A stretch of DNA of 64,000 nt from an uncultured Rhodospirillaceae bacterium (GCA_913030825.1 CAJWCU010000008.1:114911-178910); one strand, 5' to 3'. Counted from the stretch's first letter, positions 44,939-53,864 are shown. Numbers and translations: made by a program. The notes: generated by a model from the sequence alone, not told the origin.

Positions 44939-45913
44939 TCAGGTGGCCAGAACGTCCGGATTGATCACGTTGATCGGCGCCCCGTTCTCGAAGGCCACGA
45001 TCTGATCGAAGATATCCGAGAAATGAATTTCCCATTCGTCGACCGTGACATAGCCGATATGCGGCGTACAGATCACATTGGGCATCTCGATCAACGGCTC
45101 CGATCCCTTCGTCACCGGCTCGTGGTCGTAGACATCGACCGCCGCCATGCCGGGACGCCCACCTTTCAGCGCCGCCGCCAAAGCACCTTCCTGGATCAGG
45201 CCGGACCGCGACGTGTTGACCAACAAAGCCGTCGGCTTCATCAGCTCCAGGTCGGCCTGACTGACGATGCCCTTGGTTGCGTCCTTGAGCCGCATGTGCA
45301 AGCTCAGCACGTCGCAGTCGCGAAAGAACGCTTCCTTGCTTTCGGCGACGTCGCAGCCTTCGGCCTTGGCCGCTTCTCGCGACGCCTCGCGGGCCCAGAC
45401 GAGAATGCGCATACCGAAGGCACGCCCGACGTCGGCGACGGCGCGGGAGATGCGCCCGTAGCCGTACAGTCCCAATGTTTTATGGCGCAGGGTCCGGCCC
45501 ATGCCCATCTGCCAATTGCCGGCCTGCAGCGATGCCATTTGCTGAGGGATATCGCGCATGGCGGCCAGGATCAGGGCCCAGGTCAGCTCCGACGTGGCGT
45601 AGCTGGGCGTGCCCTCGTGCTGGGACGAGCAAACGACAACGCCCTGCTTCGTGCAGGTATCGACGTCGATATGGGGCCAGACGCTGCGCTGGCTGATGAT
45701 CTTGAGATTGGGCAGGCGTTCCAGTAGCGGCGTGCGAATCTTGGTCCGCTCGCGGATCAGCACCAGGGCTTCCGTATCCTTCAAGCGTTCGGCCAGGCCG
45801 TCGGTGTCCTGCAGGTGATCGTTCCAGATGGTGACGTCGTGGCCCGCGATCTTCTGAAAGCTCGGCAGGGTTTTGATGACGTCGAAGTAGTCGTCGAGAA
45901 TGGTGATCTTCAT
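44939..45913 (-). CDS. D-2-hydroxyacid dehydrogenase (second copy)
   Basis: A 324-aa paralogue of the downstream enzyme, only distantly alike. Nucleotide-binding [20 protein letters not shown], catalytic Arg in [10 protein letters not shown], Glu in [10 protein letters not shown] and His in CTPHIGYV are all present. The ATG at 45913 is the first after a long Arg/Lys/Pro-rich upstream frame that is not protein-like. It is followed by the other dehydrogenase after 34 bp. Confidence 0.9.
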   Translation of the reverse strand: MKITILDDYFDVIKTLPSFQKIAGHDVTIWNDHLQDTDGLAERLKDTEALVLIRERTKIRTPLLERLPNLKIISQRSVWPHIDVDTCTKQGVVVCSSQHEGTPSYATSELTWALILAAMRDIPQQMASLQAGNWQMGMGRTLRHKTLGLYGYGRISRAVADVGRAFGMRILVWAREASREAAKAEGCDVAESKEAFFRDCDVLSLHMRLKDATKGIVSQADLELMKPTALLVNTSRSGLIQEGALAAALKGGRPGMAAVDVYDHEPVTKGSEPLIEMPNVICTPHIGYVTVDEWEIHFSDIFDQIVAFENGAPINVINPDVLAT

Positions 45914-45983
45914 TTTTGGATGCCTCCGCTCAAGGGTATGCCCCCCCTTGTTGTTCGGTATACGGCCGACCGGCAAGAACCGG

Positions 45984-46982
45984 TCAGGCGGTTTCTTTCG
46001 CTTTGGCGTCGTCCGCCGCCACCACGCGCGCCGCGGCCCATTCGGCCTGCTGCTTGGCTTCGAGTTCGGCATGGTGCTCCGCGTGTTCCTTGGCTTCGGC
46101 CATGATCCAATCGCGGAATGCCTTGACCTTGGGCTTGTCGGCCGTGTCCTCGGGCGAGATCAGCCAATAGGCATGGGCGACCGGGAAGGTTTCCGCGAAG
46201 GGCCGGACCAGACGCCCGCTTTCCAAATCCCGTTCGGCGACCGACGCCTTGACCAATGCCACGCCCTGGCCGTTGACGGCGGCCTCCACCAGCATCCAGT
46301 GAGGCGAAATGTTTGGCCCGGGGATGGGGCCTTCCGTTCGCACGCCGTGGCCGCGCAACCACATCGCCCAGGTCGGGAAGCTCTCGTCGATGTCCTGCTG
46401 CACGGGATGCAGCAAGGTATGGTTCAACAGGTCGTGGGGGCTGTGGATCGGGTTCTTGCCGGTCATCAGTTCGGGCGCGCAGACGGCGTAGACTTCTTCC
46501 TCGAACATTTTTTCGACGCGGCAGCCCGGGTAATTGCCGGGCCCGTAGCGCACGGCGACGTCGGCCTCGCCCAATTCGAAACGCACCTTCAACGAGGTCG
46601 CAACCAGCATGACCTGGATCTCGGGGTGCAGGTTGGTGAATTTCTCTAATCGGTGGACCAGCCATTTGGCGGCGAAGGTCGGGGTCACGGAAACGGTCAG
46701 CGGCCCCGTGGTCTCGGACTCGAACAGCGCCTCGGTCGCCGCCTGAAGTTTCTCGAACCCCTCGCGCAGGCCCGGAAGATAAGCCGCCCCGGCCTCGGTC
46801 AGCGACAGGCCCCGTTGCTGCCGGTGGAACAGCTGGACACCTAAATACTCCTCAAGCCCCTTCACCTGGTGGCTGATCGCCGCAGGTGTTACGTGAAGTT
46901 CATCCGCGGCCCGCGACATGGACAGGTGCCGGGCGGCGGATTCAAAGGCGCGAAGCGCGTTAAGAGGCGGCAAAGTTCTCAT
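45984..46982 (-). CDS. LysR-type regulator, GcvA-like
   Basis: A 332-aa regulator. It opens [20 protein letters not shown] followed by [20 protein letters not shown], the GcvA subgroup pattern. The C-terminus adds an unusual run of Ala, Glu, Lys and His residues (about 300-332). It is upstream of the two dehydrogenases and SHMT-like gene on the same strand, and divergent from a 48-aa gene. It likely controls both sides. Confidence 0.9.
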   Translation of the reverse strand: MRTLPPLNALRAFESAARHLSMSRAADELHVTPAAISHQVKGLEEYLGVQLFHRQQRGLSLTEAGAAYLPGLREGFEKLQAATEALFESETTGPLTVSVTPTFAAKWLVHRLEKFTNLHPEIQVMLVATSLKVRFELGEADVAVRYGPGNYPGCRVEKMFEEEVYAVCAPELMTGKNPIHSPHDLLNHTLLHPVQQDIDESFPTWAMWLRGHGVRTEGPIPGPNISPHWMLVEAAVNGQGVALVKASVAERDLESGRLVRPFAETFPVAHAYWLISPEDTADKPKVKAFRDWIMAEAKEHAEHHAELEAKQQAEWAAARVVAADDAKAKETA

Positions 46983-47003
46983 GACAAATAGGTTTATCTT
47001 ATA

Positions 47004-47017
47004 GATTTTCTAAAATC
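47004..47017. promoter_or_regulatory. Inverted repeat upstream of GcvA-like LysR
   Basis: GATTTT-CT-AAAATC, a perfect 6-bp inverted repeat just 22 bp upstream of the LysR ATG, in an AT-rich patch. A candidate autoregulatory site. Confidence 0.35.
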
Positions 47018-47200
47018 AAGCGTGAGAAATGGTCGTTTGCGCCGCAACATCGATATCCGTAAGTTTCTTTCAACAGGACGCGGAAAGCCCACGAACGAAA
47101 GGCTCCGCAGATCCGAAGCAGATAAGTCACTAAGGGACAAACGCTCCAAGCCGACAACACCGGGTTCGTTAGACCCTTTTGAGAGTTAAGGAGAATTAAC

Positions 47201-47347
47201 ATGGCCTACAATCGCCATATCGGACATTCGGCCCCGCTGCCCCACGGCGCGCTGCCGACCCAAGAAGAACTGAACGCCCTGCGCCACCAGGCCTGGGACC
47301 GCGACATGCGGAACGTTCGCCAAGCTTTCGGCCGCTTCTTCAAGTAA
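47201..47347 (+). CDS. Small 48-aa protein divergent from GcvA-like LysR
   Basis: A 48-aa frame with a strong ribosome site (aaggag eight bases before ATG). The C-terminal half (LNALRHQAWDRDMRNVRQAF) looks like a basic amphipathic helix ending GRFFK. It may belong to the same broad class as the 60-aa gene near 39907, also opposite a LysR gene. I recognise no annotated family with certainty. Confidence 0.55.
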   Translation: MAYNRHIGHSAPLPHGALPTQEELNALRHQAWDRDMRNVRQAFGRFFK

Positions 47348-47662
47348 GCATCGGCCAGACTACTTAAGACCAGACTACCTGAGAGACGTACTTACCCAAG
47401 TCCACTCTTAACGCTTCGCCGCTTCGGCGGCCTTGCCTGAGGAATTATCTCCCTACCCGGTCCCTCACCGGGCATCGACTTCCCACCTTGGGGTCTGTTT
47501 TTTGGATCGCTCCAGCCCCCCTTCGCGATCCGGAAGGCAGACCCCTAATTTTTTTGAAAAATCTGTTTGTCGCACGGCGCGCCACCTTGGGATGGCGCGG
47601 TCGGCAAGGTGTGTCCTGGGTTGGCCTTGCACGGCCGCCTCGAGATGGCGTTCTCCCTTGCC
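47348..47662. other. Intergenic region of 315 bp with minor structure
   Basis: I see no gene here. It holds a short hairpin (gccgcttcggcggc at 47418-47431) that may end the 48-aa gene, and T-runs near 47506 and 47549. The open frames on the plus strand are low-complexity and unsupported. Confidence 0.4.
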
Positions 47663-49384
47663 TTAAATCAAATCGAACGCGATGGAATGCCGGGTGTCGT
47701 CCCGGGTGAACGGCTTGACCCCGTGCCAGACGTAGGACGGGAACAGGACCAGCTTACCTGCCTCCGGGCGGATCAGCTTGCGGCTGCGGTTGCGATCCGA
47801 GACATAGATTTCCGGGGGGGCGCCGAATTGGATGCAGCCTTCTCCGGCATCCCACAAATCTTCCGGCAGATCCGGGACCTTCACGTAATAGACGCCCGAC
47901 AGCCAGCCTTCGTCGTGGATGTGGCTGGCGTCGTAGCCGGCGCCGCGCAGGATCGTCGACCAGGCGCCGGTGAACCGGAAATCAGGATTTACATAGCGCA
48001 GGAAGGGATGGCTGTCGTCGCGCGGCAGACCCGCGATGTACGCCTTGATGGCGTCGGTGATCTGCGTCTTGAGCAGCGCGACCGTGCCCGTGGCCCCGTT
48101 GAACAGATGGTCGGGAATCTGCGTGCCGCCGCGCATGGTTTGATTGATCGGCGGCGGCAGGGCCTTGTGCCGCACTTCCAATTCCGCGTGCAGGGCGGCG
48201 TTGAAGGCATCCAGATCGGCGTAGCCGTCGGGCGTGTCAATCAGCCGGGCCGTGACCGCCGTGTCGTAGTCGACCAGACTGTCGACCGCCGGGTCCGCCG
48301 CTTCGGTCATGGCGATGGTCAGCAGACCCAAAGTCGTCGAGCGGCGGGGGTTTCCGCCGTGCGCGTCCCGCAGCGGCGCCACGGCCTCGCCATGCCGCCC
48401 GGCGAAGATCAAGGCCTGGCCATAGCGCTCCAACACCTCGGGGTCGCGGGCGTCCCGTTCCATCGCCCGCTCATGGGCGGCCAATCCTTCATCGATCCGC
48501 CCCAGGCCGACCAGCGCCGCACCCAGAAGCGAATGGGCCTGGGCCGCATCGGGCGCCAGTTGGATGGCACGCTCCAGAATCGGCAGGGCCTGCGCATACC
48601 AATGGTCCAGGACCAGGGACGCGCCGTATTGCAGGTACGCCATGGGATGATCCGGCATTTCCCGGCAGACCCAACGATAAGTGTCGTGCATCTGGTCCTG
48701 CTGGTCTGCCGTCCACTTCAGAGTCTTGAAGCAGGTATGCGCGGCCTCGTGAAACGGATCGAGAGCAACCGCCTTCCGACACGCCTCATAAGCCTCCTCG
48801 CGCCGGTCCAACTCGAAATAGACAGCGCCCAGGCTGGCGTAGGAATCGGGATAGCCGTTGGAGATCGCGATTGCCTTCTCGAACGCCTTGCGCGCGTCGT
48901 CGGGGCGCTGCGCCGCCTGCAGGGCGACACCGTAATTATGGAAGATCTCGGGATCGCCCTGTTGCTTCGCCAGGGCGTCTTCGAACGCCTGGATCGCGCC
49001 GGCAATGTCGTCGAGCTTCTGCAGGGCCATGCCTAGATTGTTGAGAAAATCCGGATTGCCGGGCGCCAACGCCAACGCCTTGGCGTAGCCCGCGCGGGCG
49101 CCGGCGAAATCGTCGCCATAGAACCGGGCGAGGCCCAGATTGTTCCACCAGGCGGCCTGCCCGCCGTCCAAGGCCACGGCGCGTTCCAATTCCTCGCGCG
49201 CGGCGGCAAGGTCACCGCCCTGCATCAGGGCGATGCCGAAAAGATGCCGCGCCTCCGCGTGATTGGGCTGCGCCGCGATCACCCGGCGATACAGGTCCAC
49301 CGCCGCCGCCAGATCGCCCGCCTGATGGCGGGCGAAGGCCTGCTGCAGGGAGGGTGCGCCCATGGGTCCGTTTCCGATTACCAT
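47663..49384 (-). CDS. TPR protein fused to 2OG-Fe(II) oxygenase domain
   Basis: A protein of about 573 aa. N-terminal TPR repeats (about residues 10-350, e.g. WWNNLGLARFYGDDFAGARA, FLNNLGMALQKLDD, IFHNYGVALQAAQRPDDARK) lead to a C-terminal dioxygenase-like domain: HIHDEGWLSGVYYV, LVLFPSYVWHGVKPF and RHSIAFDLI supply the Fe(II) ligands and 2-oxoglutarate Arg. The fusion suggests hydroxylation of a protein or lipid substrate bound by the TPRs. It is last in the minus-strand zinc locus after the aldo/keto reductase. Start ATG 49384 or 49363 cannot be separated. Confidence 0.82.
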   Translation of the reverse strand: MVIGNGPMGAPSLQQAFARHQAGDLAAAVDLYRRVIAAQPNHAEARHLFGIALMQGGDLAAAREELERAVALDGGQAAWWNNLGLARFYGDDFAGARAGYAKALALAPGNPDFLNNLGMALQKLDDIAGAIQAFEDALAKQQGDPEIFHNYGVALQAAQRPDDARKAFEKAIAISNGYPDSYASLGAVYFELDRREEAYEACRKAVALDPFHEAAHTCFKTLKWTADQQDQMHDTYRWVCREMPDHPMAYLQYGASLVLDHWYAQALPILERAIQLAPDAAQAHSLLGAALVGLGRIDEGLAAHERAMERDARDPEVLERYGQALIFAGRHGEAVAPLRDAHGGNPRRSTTLGLLTIAMTEAADPAVDSLVDYDTAVTARLIDTPDGYADLDAFNAALHAELEVRHKALPPPINQTMRGGTQIPDHLFNGATGTVALLKTQITDAIKAYIAGLPRDDSHPFLRYVNPDFRFTGAWSTILRGAGYDASHIHDEGWLSGVYYVKVPDLPEDLWDAGEGCIQFGAPPEIYVSDRNRSRKLIRPEAGKLVLFPSYVWHGVKPFTRDDTRHSIAFDLI

Positions 49385-49429
49385 GCTCTCAGTTAGCACA
49401 TTTCCCGGGGGTTCCGGCAATGCGCGACA

Positions 49430-50293
49430 TCAAGTTCCCGCCGGGTGGGGCTTGGCCGCCATTTCGATGGCACTGACTTCCGCATCGCTGAGCGTGAAAT
49501 CGAAGATATCCTGATCCTCGGCCATATGGGCCGCGTCCTTGGTTCCGGTCAGCGCCACCATGCCGACCTGCAGGGCGAAGCGGAAGACGACCTGCATTGG
49601 GGTCTTGCCATGGCGCATCGCCATTTCCTTGAACCCGGGATGATCCAACAGCGTTCGGTTGGCGGTCAGCAGGGAGAAGCCCTGATAGGTCACGCCCTGC
49701 ACCCGGCAGAAATCCCGGATCGGCTTGTCCCACAGACGCGAGGCATAACATCTGTTCTGGATGAAACGCGGTTTCACCTTGGCCTGGGCGCAGAGCAGGC
49801 GCAGCTGATCCAAATTGAAGTTACTGACGGCCAGCAATCGCGCCCGGCCGGAGGCATGGATCGCCTCCATCGCGCGCCAGACCTGCCAATCCTTGGGCGT
49901 CAGGCGCCCACCCGTGGACGGGCCGTGCAGAACGTAGGAATCGACGTAATCCGTGCCCAGGTGTTCCAGGGATTTTTCGAACGACTGGGCGACCTGAACA
50001 GGGGCCGGAGCCTCGGCGTCGTAAGGCAGGCGATGGTCCTGGCCACGCAGAAAGGTGAACTTGGTCTGCAGGAACAAGTCCGCGCGCCGAACCTGACCTT
50101 CCGCGAAAGCCTTCTCCAGCGCCGACCCGACCCCGGCCTCGAAATAATGTTTGCGCTGGTTGGCCGTGTCTATGCCGCGAAATCCGTTCGCCAGGGCCTG
50201 GGTCACCAGCCCCTCGGTCGCGTCTTCCTTCCAGGCCGTGCCGTAGACCAGGCGGGGGACGGTAACGCCGTCGATATCGATGGTGCGGTCGAT
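49430..50293 (-). CDS. Aldo/keto reductase with apparent ATC start
   Basis: A 287-aa NADPH-dependent oxidoreductase fold. Catalytic residues are visible: Asp42 (GFRGIDTANQRKHYF), Tyr50, Lys in FLQTKFTF and His in SYVLHGPS. The first conventional start is GTG 50206, which would cut off the beta1 strand (VPRLVYGTAWKEDA). The frame is open up to a stop at 50315-50317, with no ATG, GTG or TTG before it; the natural start is ATC at 50293, five bases after GGGGAGAAGG. It lies 26 bp after the permease gene. Confidence 0.8.
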   Translation of the reverse strand: MDRTIDIDGVTVPRLVYGTAWKEDATEGLVTQALANGFRGIDTANQRKHYFEAGVGSALEKAFAEGQVRRADLFLQTKFTFLRGQDHRLPYDAEAPAPVQVAQSFEKSLEHLGTDYVDSYVLHGPSTGGRLTPKDWQVWRAMEAIHASGRARLLAVSNFNLDQLRLLCAQAKVKPRFIQNRCYASRLWDKPIRDFCRVQGVTYQGFSLLTANRTLLDHPGFKEMAMRHGKTPMQVVFRFALQVGMVALTGTKDAAHMAEDQDIFDFTLSDAEVSAIEMAAKPHPAGT

Positions 50294-50319
50294 GGCGGCC
50301 TTCTCCCCTTGCCTCTAGG

Positions 50320-51588
50320 TCAAATCCGAATGGTCATCCCGTCGGCCAGGGACTGGCGATAGGCCCGGAACGCCGGCACCGCGCCGGCCAACATCCCCGC
50401 TCCCACCACGGCCGCCAGGATCGTGAGATCGTGGACCGTCGGCGCGGTGATTTCCAGGAACAATCCGAAGCGGCTGTCGAGCAGCGGCCGGAAGGCCGCC
50501 AGCCCCGCATAGAACAGACACAGCCCGACCGCCGCACCCAGCGCGCTGAGAACCGCCGCCTCGGCGATCAGCAGGCCGAACAGATGGCGTGGCCCGGCGC
50601 CGACGGATCGCAGGATTGCCATCTCGCGCCGCCGTTCGTTCAAACCGGCCAACAACATGATCATCATGCCGAGCAGCCCCGCCGCAACGACCGCGACGGA
50701 AATCGCGGCCAAGGCGGCCTCCGCCGTGCCCATCAGGTCCCACAATTCCTGCAGGGCGACACCCGGCAGAACGGCAAGCAAAGGCTCGGCCCGGTACTCG
50801 TTGATCTTCCGTTGCAAGGCGAACCCAGCAAACCGCGATTTGGTGCCGACCAGAAAAGCCGTGATGGCGCGGGGCGTCAGGGTCATCTGCCGCACCCGGT
50901 CCGCCGTCACCCGCATGCCGGGGACCGGCGCGCCACTGCGCCAATCGACATGGATCGCCTCGATGGCTTCCAGGCTGACGTGCACGGTGCGGTCCACGGG
51001 CGTGCCGGTCTTGGCCAGGATACCGGCGACCCGGAACGGTTTGTCCTTGTGGTTCGAAAACCCTTCGCGCCCCAACCCGTGGGCGACGACGATGGGATCG
51101 CCCAGTTCATAGCCGAGCTTGCGCGCGACCTCGGCCCCCAGAACGGCGTCGAACAGGTCGTCGAACGGCTTGCCCGCGGCGAAAGTCAGCGGCCGTTTGC
51201 GGGCGTATTTGTAATGCCTGAAGTAATCTCCGTTGGTGCCCAGCACGCGAAAGCCGCGATGGGAATCCCCAAGCGACAAAGGCACGGTCCAGGCGACCTC
51301 GGGCCGGGCCGCGATTTCCTTATAACTCTGCCAGGAGATGTTGTTCGTCGCATTGCCGATGCGGAATACGGAATAGAGCAAAAGCTGGATCGAGCCGCTG
51401 CGGGCACCCACCACCAGGTCTGTGCCGGAAATCGTCGCGGCGAAGCTCGCCTTGGCTTCGTTGCGCAACTTCTCGACACCCAGCACCAGCATCACACTGA
51501 CCGCCAGCGCCAGCAGGGTCAGCAACGCCGTGGCCCGGCGGTTGGCCAAGCTCTTGACGGCAAGCCCCAGGATCGGCGCCCCTCTCAT
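50320..51588 (-). CDS. FtsX/MacB-type ABC transporter permease of the zinc locus
   Basis: A 422-aa membrane protein with the FtsX layout: an N-terminal TM helix, a large periplasmic domain with the segments SGTDLVVGARSGSIQLLLYS and FSNHKDKPFRVAGILAKTG, then three C-terminal TM helices. It overlaps the ATPase gene (ATGA). Together with the histidine-rich DUF2796 protein this matches the architecture described for ZrgABC-like zinc uptake in Vibrio cholerae. Role in zinc supply is inferred from context. Confidence 0.88.
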   Translation of the reverse strand: MRGAPILGLAVKSLANRRATALLTLLALAVSVMLVLGVEKLRNEAKASFAATISGTDLVVGARSGSIQLLLYSVFRIGNATNNISWQSYKEIAARPEVAWTVPLSLGDSHRGFRVLGTNGDYFRHYKYARKRPLTFAAGKPFDDLFDAVLGAEVARKLGYELGDPIVVAHGLGREGFSNHKDKPFRVAGILAKTGTPVDRTVHVSLEAIEAIHVDWRSGAPVPGMRVTADRVRQMTLTPRAITAFLVGTKSRFAGFALQRKINEYRAEPLLAVLPGVALQELWDLMGTAEAALAAISVAVVAAGLLGMMIMLLAGLNERRREMAILRSVGAGPRHLFGLLIAEAAVLSALGAAVGLCLFYAGLAAFRPLLDSRFGLFLEITAPTVHDLTILAAVVGAGMLAGAVPAFRAYRQSLADGMTIRI

Positions 51589-52304
51589 GCCGCCCGCTCC
51601 GCGTCCGACGCGGCCCGGTTGACCGCCGTCAGATCGATCACCCGGTCGAAATGACTTTCCAGGCGCCGGTCGTGACTGACGAACAAGACCGTCGCCCCGG
51701 TTCGCGCTGCCTCGCCGGTCAACAGATCAAGAAAGGCGGCCTGGGCGTTGGCGTCGAGGGCCGAAGTCGGCTCGTCCGCGATGATCACCGGAGGGGCCCC
51801 GATCAGCGCGCGGGCGGCGGCGACGCGCTGCTGCTGGCCGGTGCTGAGTTCCGCCGCAGAACGGCCCGCGTCGACCTCCGCCGCCAGGCCCATATGGGTC
51901 AGCAGACGGCGGGCCTCGGCCTCCGCACCGCCCGACGCCGCCGCCGCGCGGGCCCGGCGGGCCGACGAGAACCGGCAGGGCAGCAGAACGTTTTCGGCCA
52001 GAGACAGAAACGGCAACAGGTTGAACATCTGAAAGATGAAACCGATCGTATCGGCGCGAAACGCATCCCTGCCGCCGCCGGACAGCTGCGACAGGTCCGT
52101 TCCCATGATCTCGACGGTCCCGGTTTCCGGCTGGGAAATTCCGGCGAGGAGGTTCAGCAAGGTCGTCTTGCCGCTGCCGCTGGGCCCGCTGATGAACAGG
52201 CGTTCGCCCGCCCGGGCCGACAGCGACGGGATATCCAGGACCGGCGGCGCATCGCTGCGCCAGCGGAACTTAACATCGTCTAGCCGTACGGCCTCGTCGC
52301 TCAT
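51585..52304 (-). CDS. ABC transporter ATP-binding protein of the zinc locus
   Basis: A 239-aa ATPase. Walker A is GPSGSGKTTL, Q-loop FIFQMFNLL, signature AELSTGQQQRVAAARALIG (LSTGQ instead of the common LSGGQ), Walker B VIIADEPTSALD. It powers the FtsX-type permease encoded immediately downstream. An upstream TTG at 52316 is in frame, but the ATG at 52304 directly follows GGGGAGAGG and is preferred. Confidence 0.9.
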   Translation of the reverse strand: MSDEAVRLDDVKFRWRSDAPPVLDIPSLSARAGERLFISGPSGSGKTTLLNLLAGISQPETGTVEIMGTDLSQLSGGGRDAFRADTIGFIFQMFNLLPFLSLAENVLLPCRFSSARRARAAAASGGAEAEARRLLTHMGLAAEVDAGRSAAELSTGQQQRVAAARALIGAPPVIIADEPTSALDANAQAAFLDLLTGEAARTGATVLFVSHDRRLESHFDRVIDLTAVNRAASDAERAA

Positions 52305-52341
52305 GCCTCTCCCCAATCGGGCGCGGAAACCGGTCCGCCCG

Positions 52342-53046
52342 TTAGAAGGTCAGGCGCGGATTGGCGGCTGTCAACTCCGCAGCGCCCTGGCCCTTGTCGG
52401 TAATGGTATTGGCTTCCAATTCACGGGCGTTGGGGAACGCTTCGAAATAACCGGCGACGTCGACATGGCTCAATGCCTCGGGGGCCGCGCATTCGAAATG
52501 ATAGTGCGCGCGGAATTCGGAATGTTCGCCCCCATGTTCCTTGTCGTGGGCGTGTTCCTTTTCATGTCCGTGCTCCTTCTCATGAGCATGTTCATTCTTA
52601 TGGGCATGTTCTTTTTCATGGCCATGGTCCTTGCCATGCTCATGGTCTTTCTCATGCTCCCCTTCGTGGCCTTCCATCATGGCCGAATGGATTTCAGCTC
52701 CCTCGATTTCGCAGCGCGCCGCTTCGGGGAATTTGAACAGGGCGAGGCCCTTTTCCAGGCGTTCGACCGCAGCGTCGAGCGTTTTGCGGTCGGCCTCCGT
52801 ATCGGCCGGGTGCTCGAACCCGACGATGTCCGCACCGGGGGCGGTAAGTTCGATTTCGACTTCCTTGCCTTCGATCGCCAGGTTCATCTGCCCGACCCCA
52901 TGGACGTGCGCACCCTGTTCCCGATCACTGGCACGGCTCGGGCCGGCGATGGCCACGGCGAGACAAGCGGCGACGCCGATACCGAGAGAAATAGAGAAAA
53001 CGGCACGCGGGAACCCGGCGCCCGGCGCGAGGGTATGGCTGGTCAT
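52342..53046 (-). CDS. Histidine-rich DUF2796/ZrgA-type zinc-binding protein
   Basis: A 234-aa exported protein with signal peptide (SISLGIGVAACLAVAIAG). The family core HVHGVGQMNLAIEGKEVEI and C-terminal SEFRAHYHFECAAPE are as in ZrgA. Residues 127-175 contain 16 His, mostly as HxH or HxxEHxH units with Lys and Glu between, a likely zinc reservoir. It begins with AAGGAG eight bases upstream. A Zur-like box lies directly upstream, so expression is probably de-repressed in zinc limitation. Confidence 0.9.
   Translation of the reverse strand: MTSHTLAPGAGFPRAVFSISLGIGVAACLAVAIAGPSRASDREQGAHVHGVGQMNLAIEGKEVEIELTAPGADIVGFEHPADTEADRKTLDAAVERLEKGLALFKFPEAARCEIEGAEIHSAMMEGHEGEHEKDHEHGKDHGHEKEHAHKNEHAHEKEHGHEKEHAHDKEHGGEHSEFRAHYHFECAAPEALSHVDVAGYFEAFPNARELEANTITDKGQGAAELTAANPRLTF
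52522..52668 (-). repeat. In-frame histidine-rich repeat tract
   Basis: Encodes residues 127-175 of the ZrgA-type protein, 16 His in 49 residues. The unit is roughly E-K-E-H-x-H, and nearly identical short DNA repeats of about 18-24 nt (catgctc..., catggcc...) make the tract prone to length change. Confidence 0.7.
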
Positions 53047-53091
53047 GTTGAATGCTCCTTGAGGTGTATGGCGGCGGATTGGCCCGAATGT

Positions 53092-53114
53092 GTAATGTTA
53101 TATTATAACGTTTT
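53092..53114. promoter_or_regulatory. Zur-like box upstream of the zinc locus
   Basis: A perfect inverted repeat GTTATA-T-TATAAC lies within a 23-bp site whose flanks (GTAAT on the left, GTTTT on the right) match the Zur consensus I recall from gammaproteobacteria (GAAATGTTATA / TATAACATTTC) at 20 of 23 positions. It is 46 bp upstream of the ZrgA-type gene start. Confidence 0.75.
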
Positions 53115-53125
53115 TATGGCAGCAA
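53097..53125 (-). promoter_or_regulatory. Promoter overlapped by the Zur-like box
   Basis: On the minus strand TTGCTG (53125-53120) and TATAAC (53102-53097) are separated by 17 nt. The -10 sits inside the Zur box, so bound Zur would block RNA polymerase. Confidence 0.5.
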
Positions 53126-53177
53126 CCGGGAAGACCCGGATTTTTCTTTCGGTCGTATCTACGTAACGCGTTCGCGG

Positions 53178-53864
53178 TCAGTTCCCGGATTTGTCCTTAT
53201 AGGGCTCGACCAGCGTGCCCTGGATCGAATAGCCGGCGGTGACGTCGCCCGTACCATCGACCAAGGTCAGGGCCCGGGTCGCCTGCTTCACCGCCAATTT
53301 GCCGGTGACCCAGACGGGTTCGTACAATTCCTTGGCGCGGAACGACTGTTTCAGATGGACGATCACGGTCTGATTGATCGGCGGCGGCGGGACATGGATG
53401 CAGGCGCCGACATAGGGCACCAGCAGGAACTCCTCGACCGAGGTGCCGTCGAATTCCAGAGGCAGGACGTATCCCGGTAGACGCACGGTCTCGCCATCCA
53501 GCGTATGAGCCAGCAGGGTATTGCGGCGAACGATCTCGGCCTGGAACGCCCGCACCTTCGGGATCATCGCCTCGACGTCGATGCCCTCGCCCTTCAGCTT
53601 GAATTCGATTTCCCGGGCGTCTTCGAAAAGGGGATGAACTTCGTTGATCACGCCGGCGGCCAACTGGCCGCGGATCGAGGTGAGCATTTCCAATTCCACC
53701 TGCTGATCCAGGTCGAGATTCTTGTAGGGACTTTCCAGTGTCGCGCCTTCGGGGATCAGGTCGTCCCAGGTCAAGGTACGAGGGGCTTCGGCATGTGCCG
53801 GGACGACGACGATAAACATCGCAACGGCGAGCGTCAGGAATCGGATTTTCGGCAGACGGCGCAT
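53178..53864 (-). CDS. DUF3299 exported protein of the zinc locus
   Basis: A 228-aa protein with signal peptide (RFLTLAVAMFIVVVPAHA). LTWDDLIPEGA at the start and the LVPYVGACIHVPPPPINQTV motif, with Cys and His, are hallmarks of DUF3299. In V. cholerae a DUF3299 protein accompanies the Zrg zinc system (recollection). It is upstream of the Zur box, so it has a different promoter from zrgA-ATPase-permease unless read-through occurs. ATG 53864 follows a GAGG site. Confidence 0.82.
   Translation of the reverse strand: MRRLPKIRFLTLAVAMFIVVVPAHAEAPRTLTWDDLIPEGATLESPYKNLDLDQQVELEMLTSIRGQLAAGVINEVHPLFEDAREIEFKLKGEGIDVEAMIPKVRAFQAEIVRRNTLLAHTLDGETVRLPGYVLPLEFDGTSVEEFLLVPYVGACIHVPPPPINQTVIVHLKQSFRAKELYEPVWVTGKLAVKQATRALTLVDGTGDVTAGYSIQGTLVEPYKDKSGN

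Noticed and set aside
47433..47709. Short plus-strand frames in the region after the 48-aa gene
   Set aside because: They overlap the TPR-oxygenase gene or have low-complexity Arg/Ser/Pro content, and lack ribosome sites.
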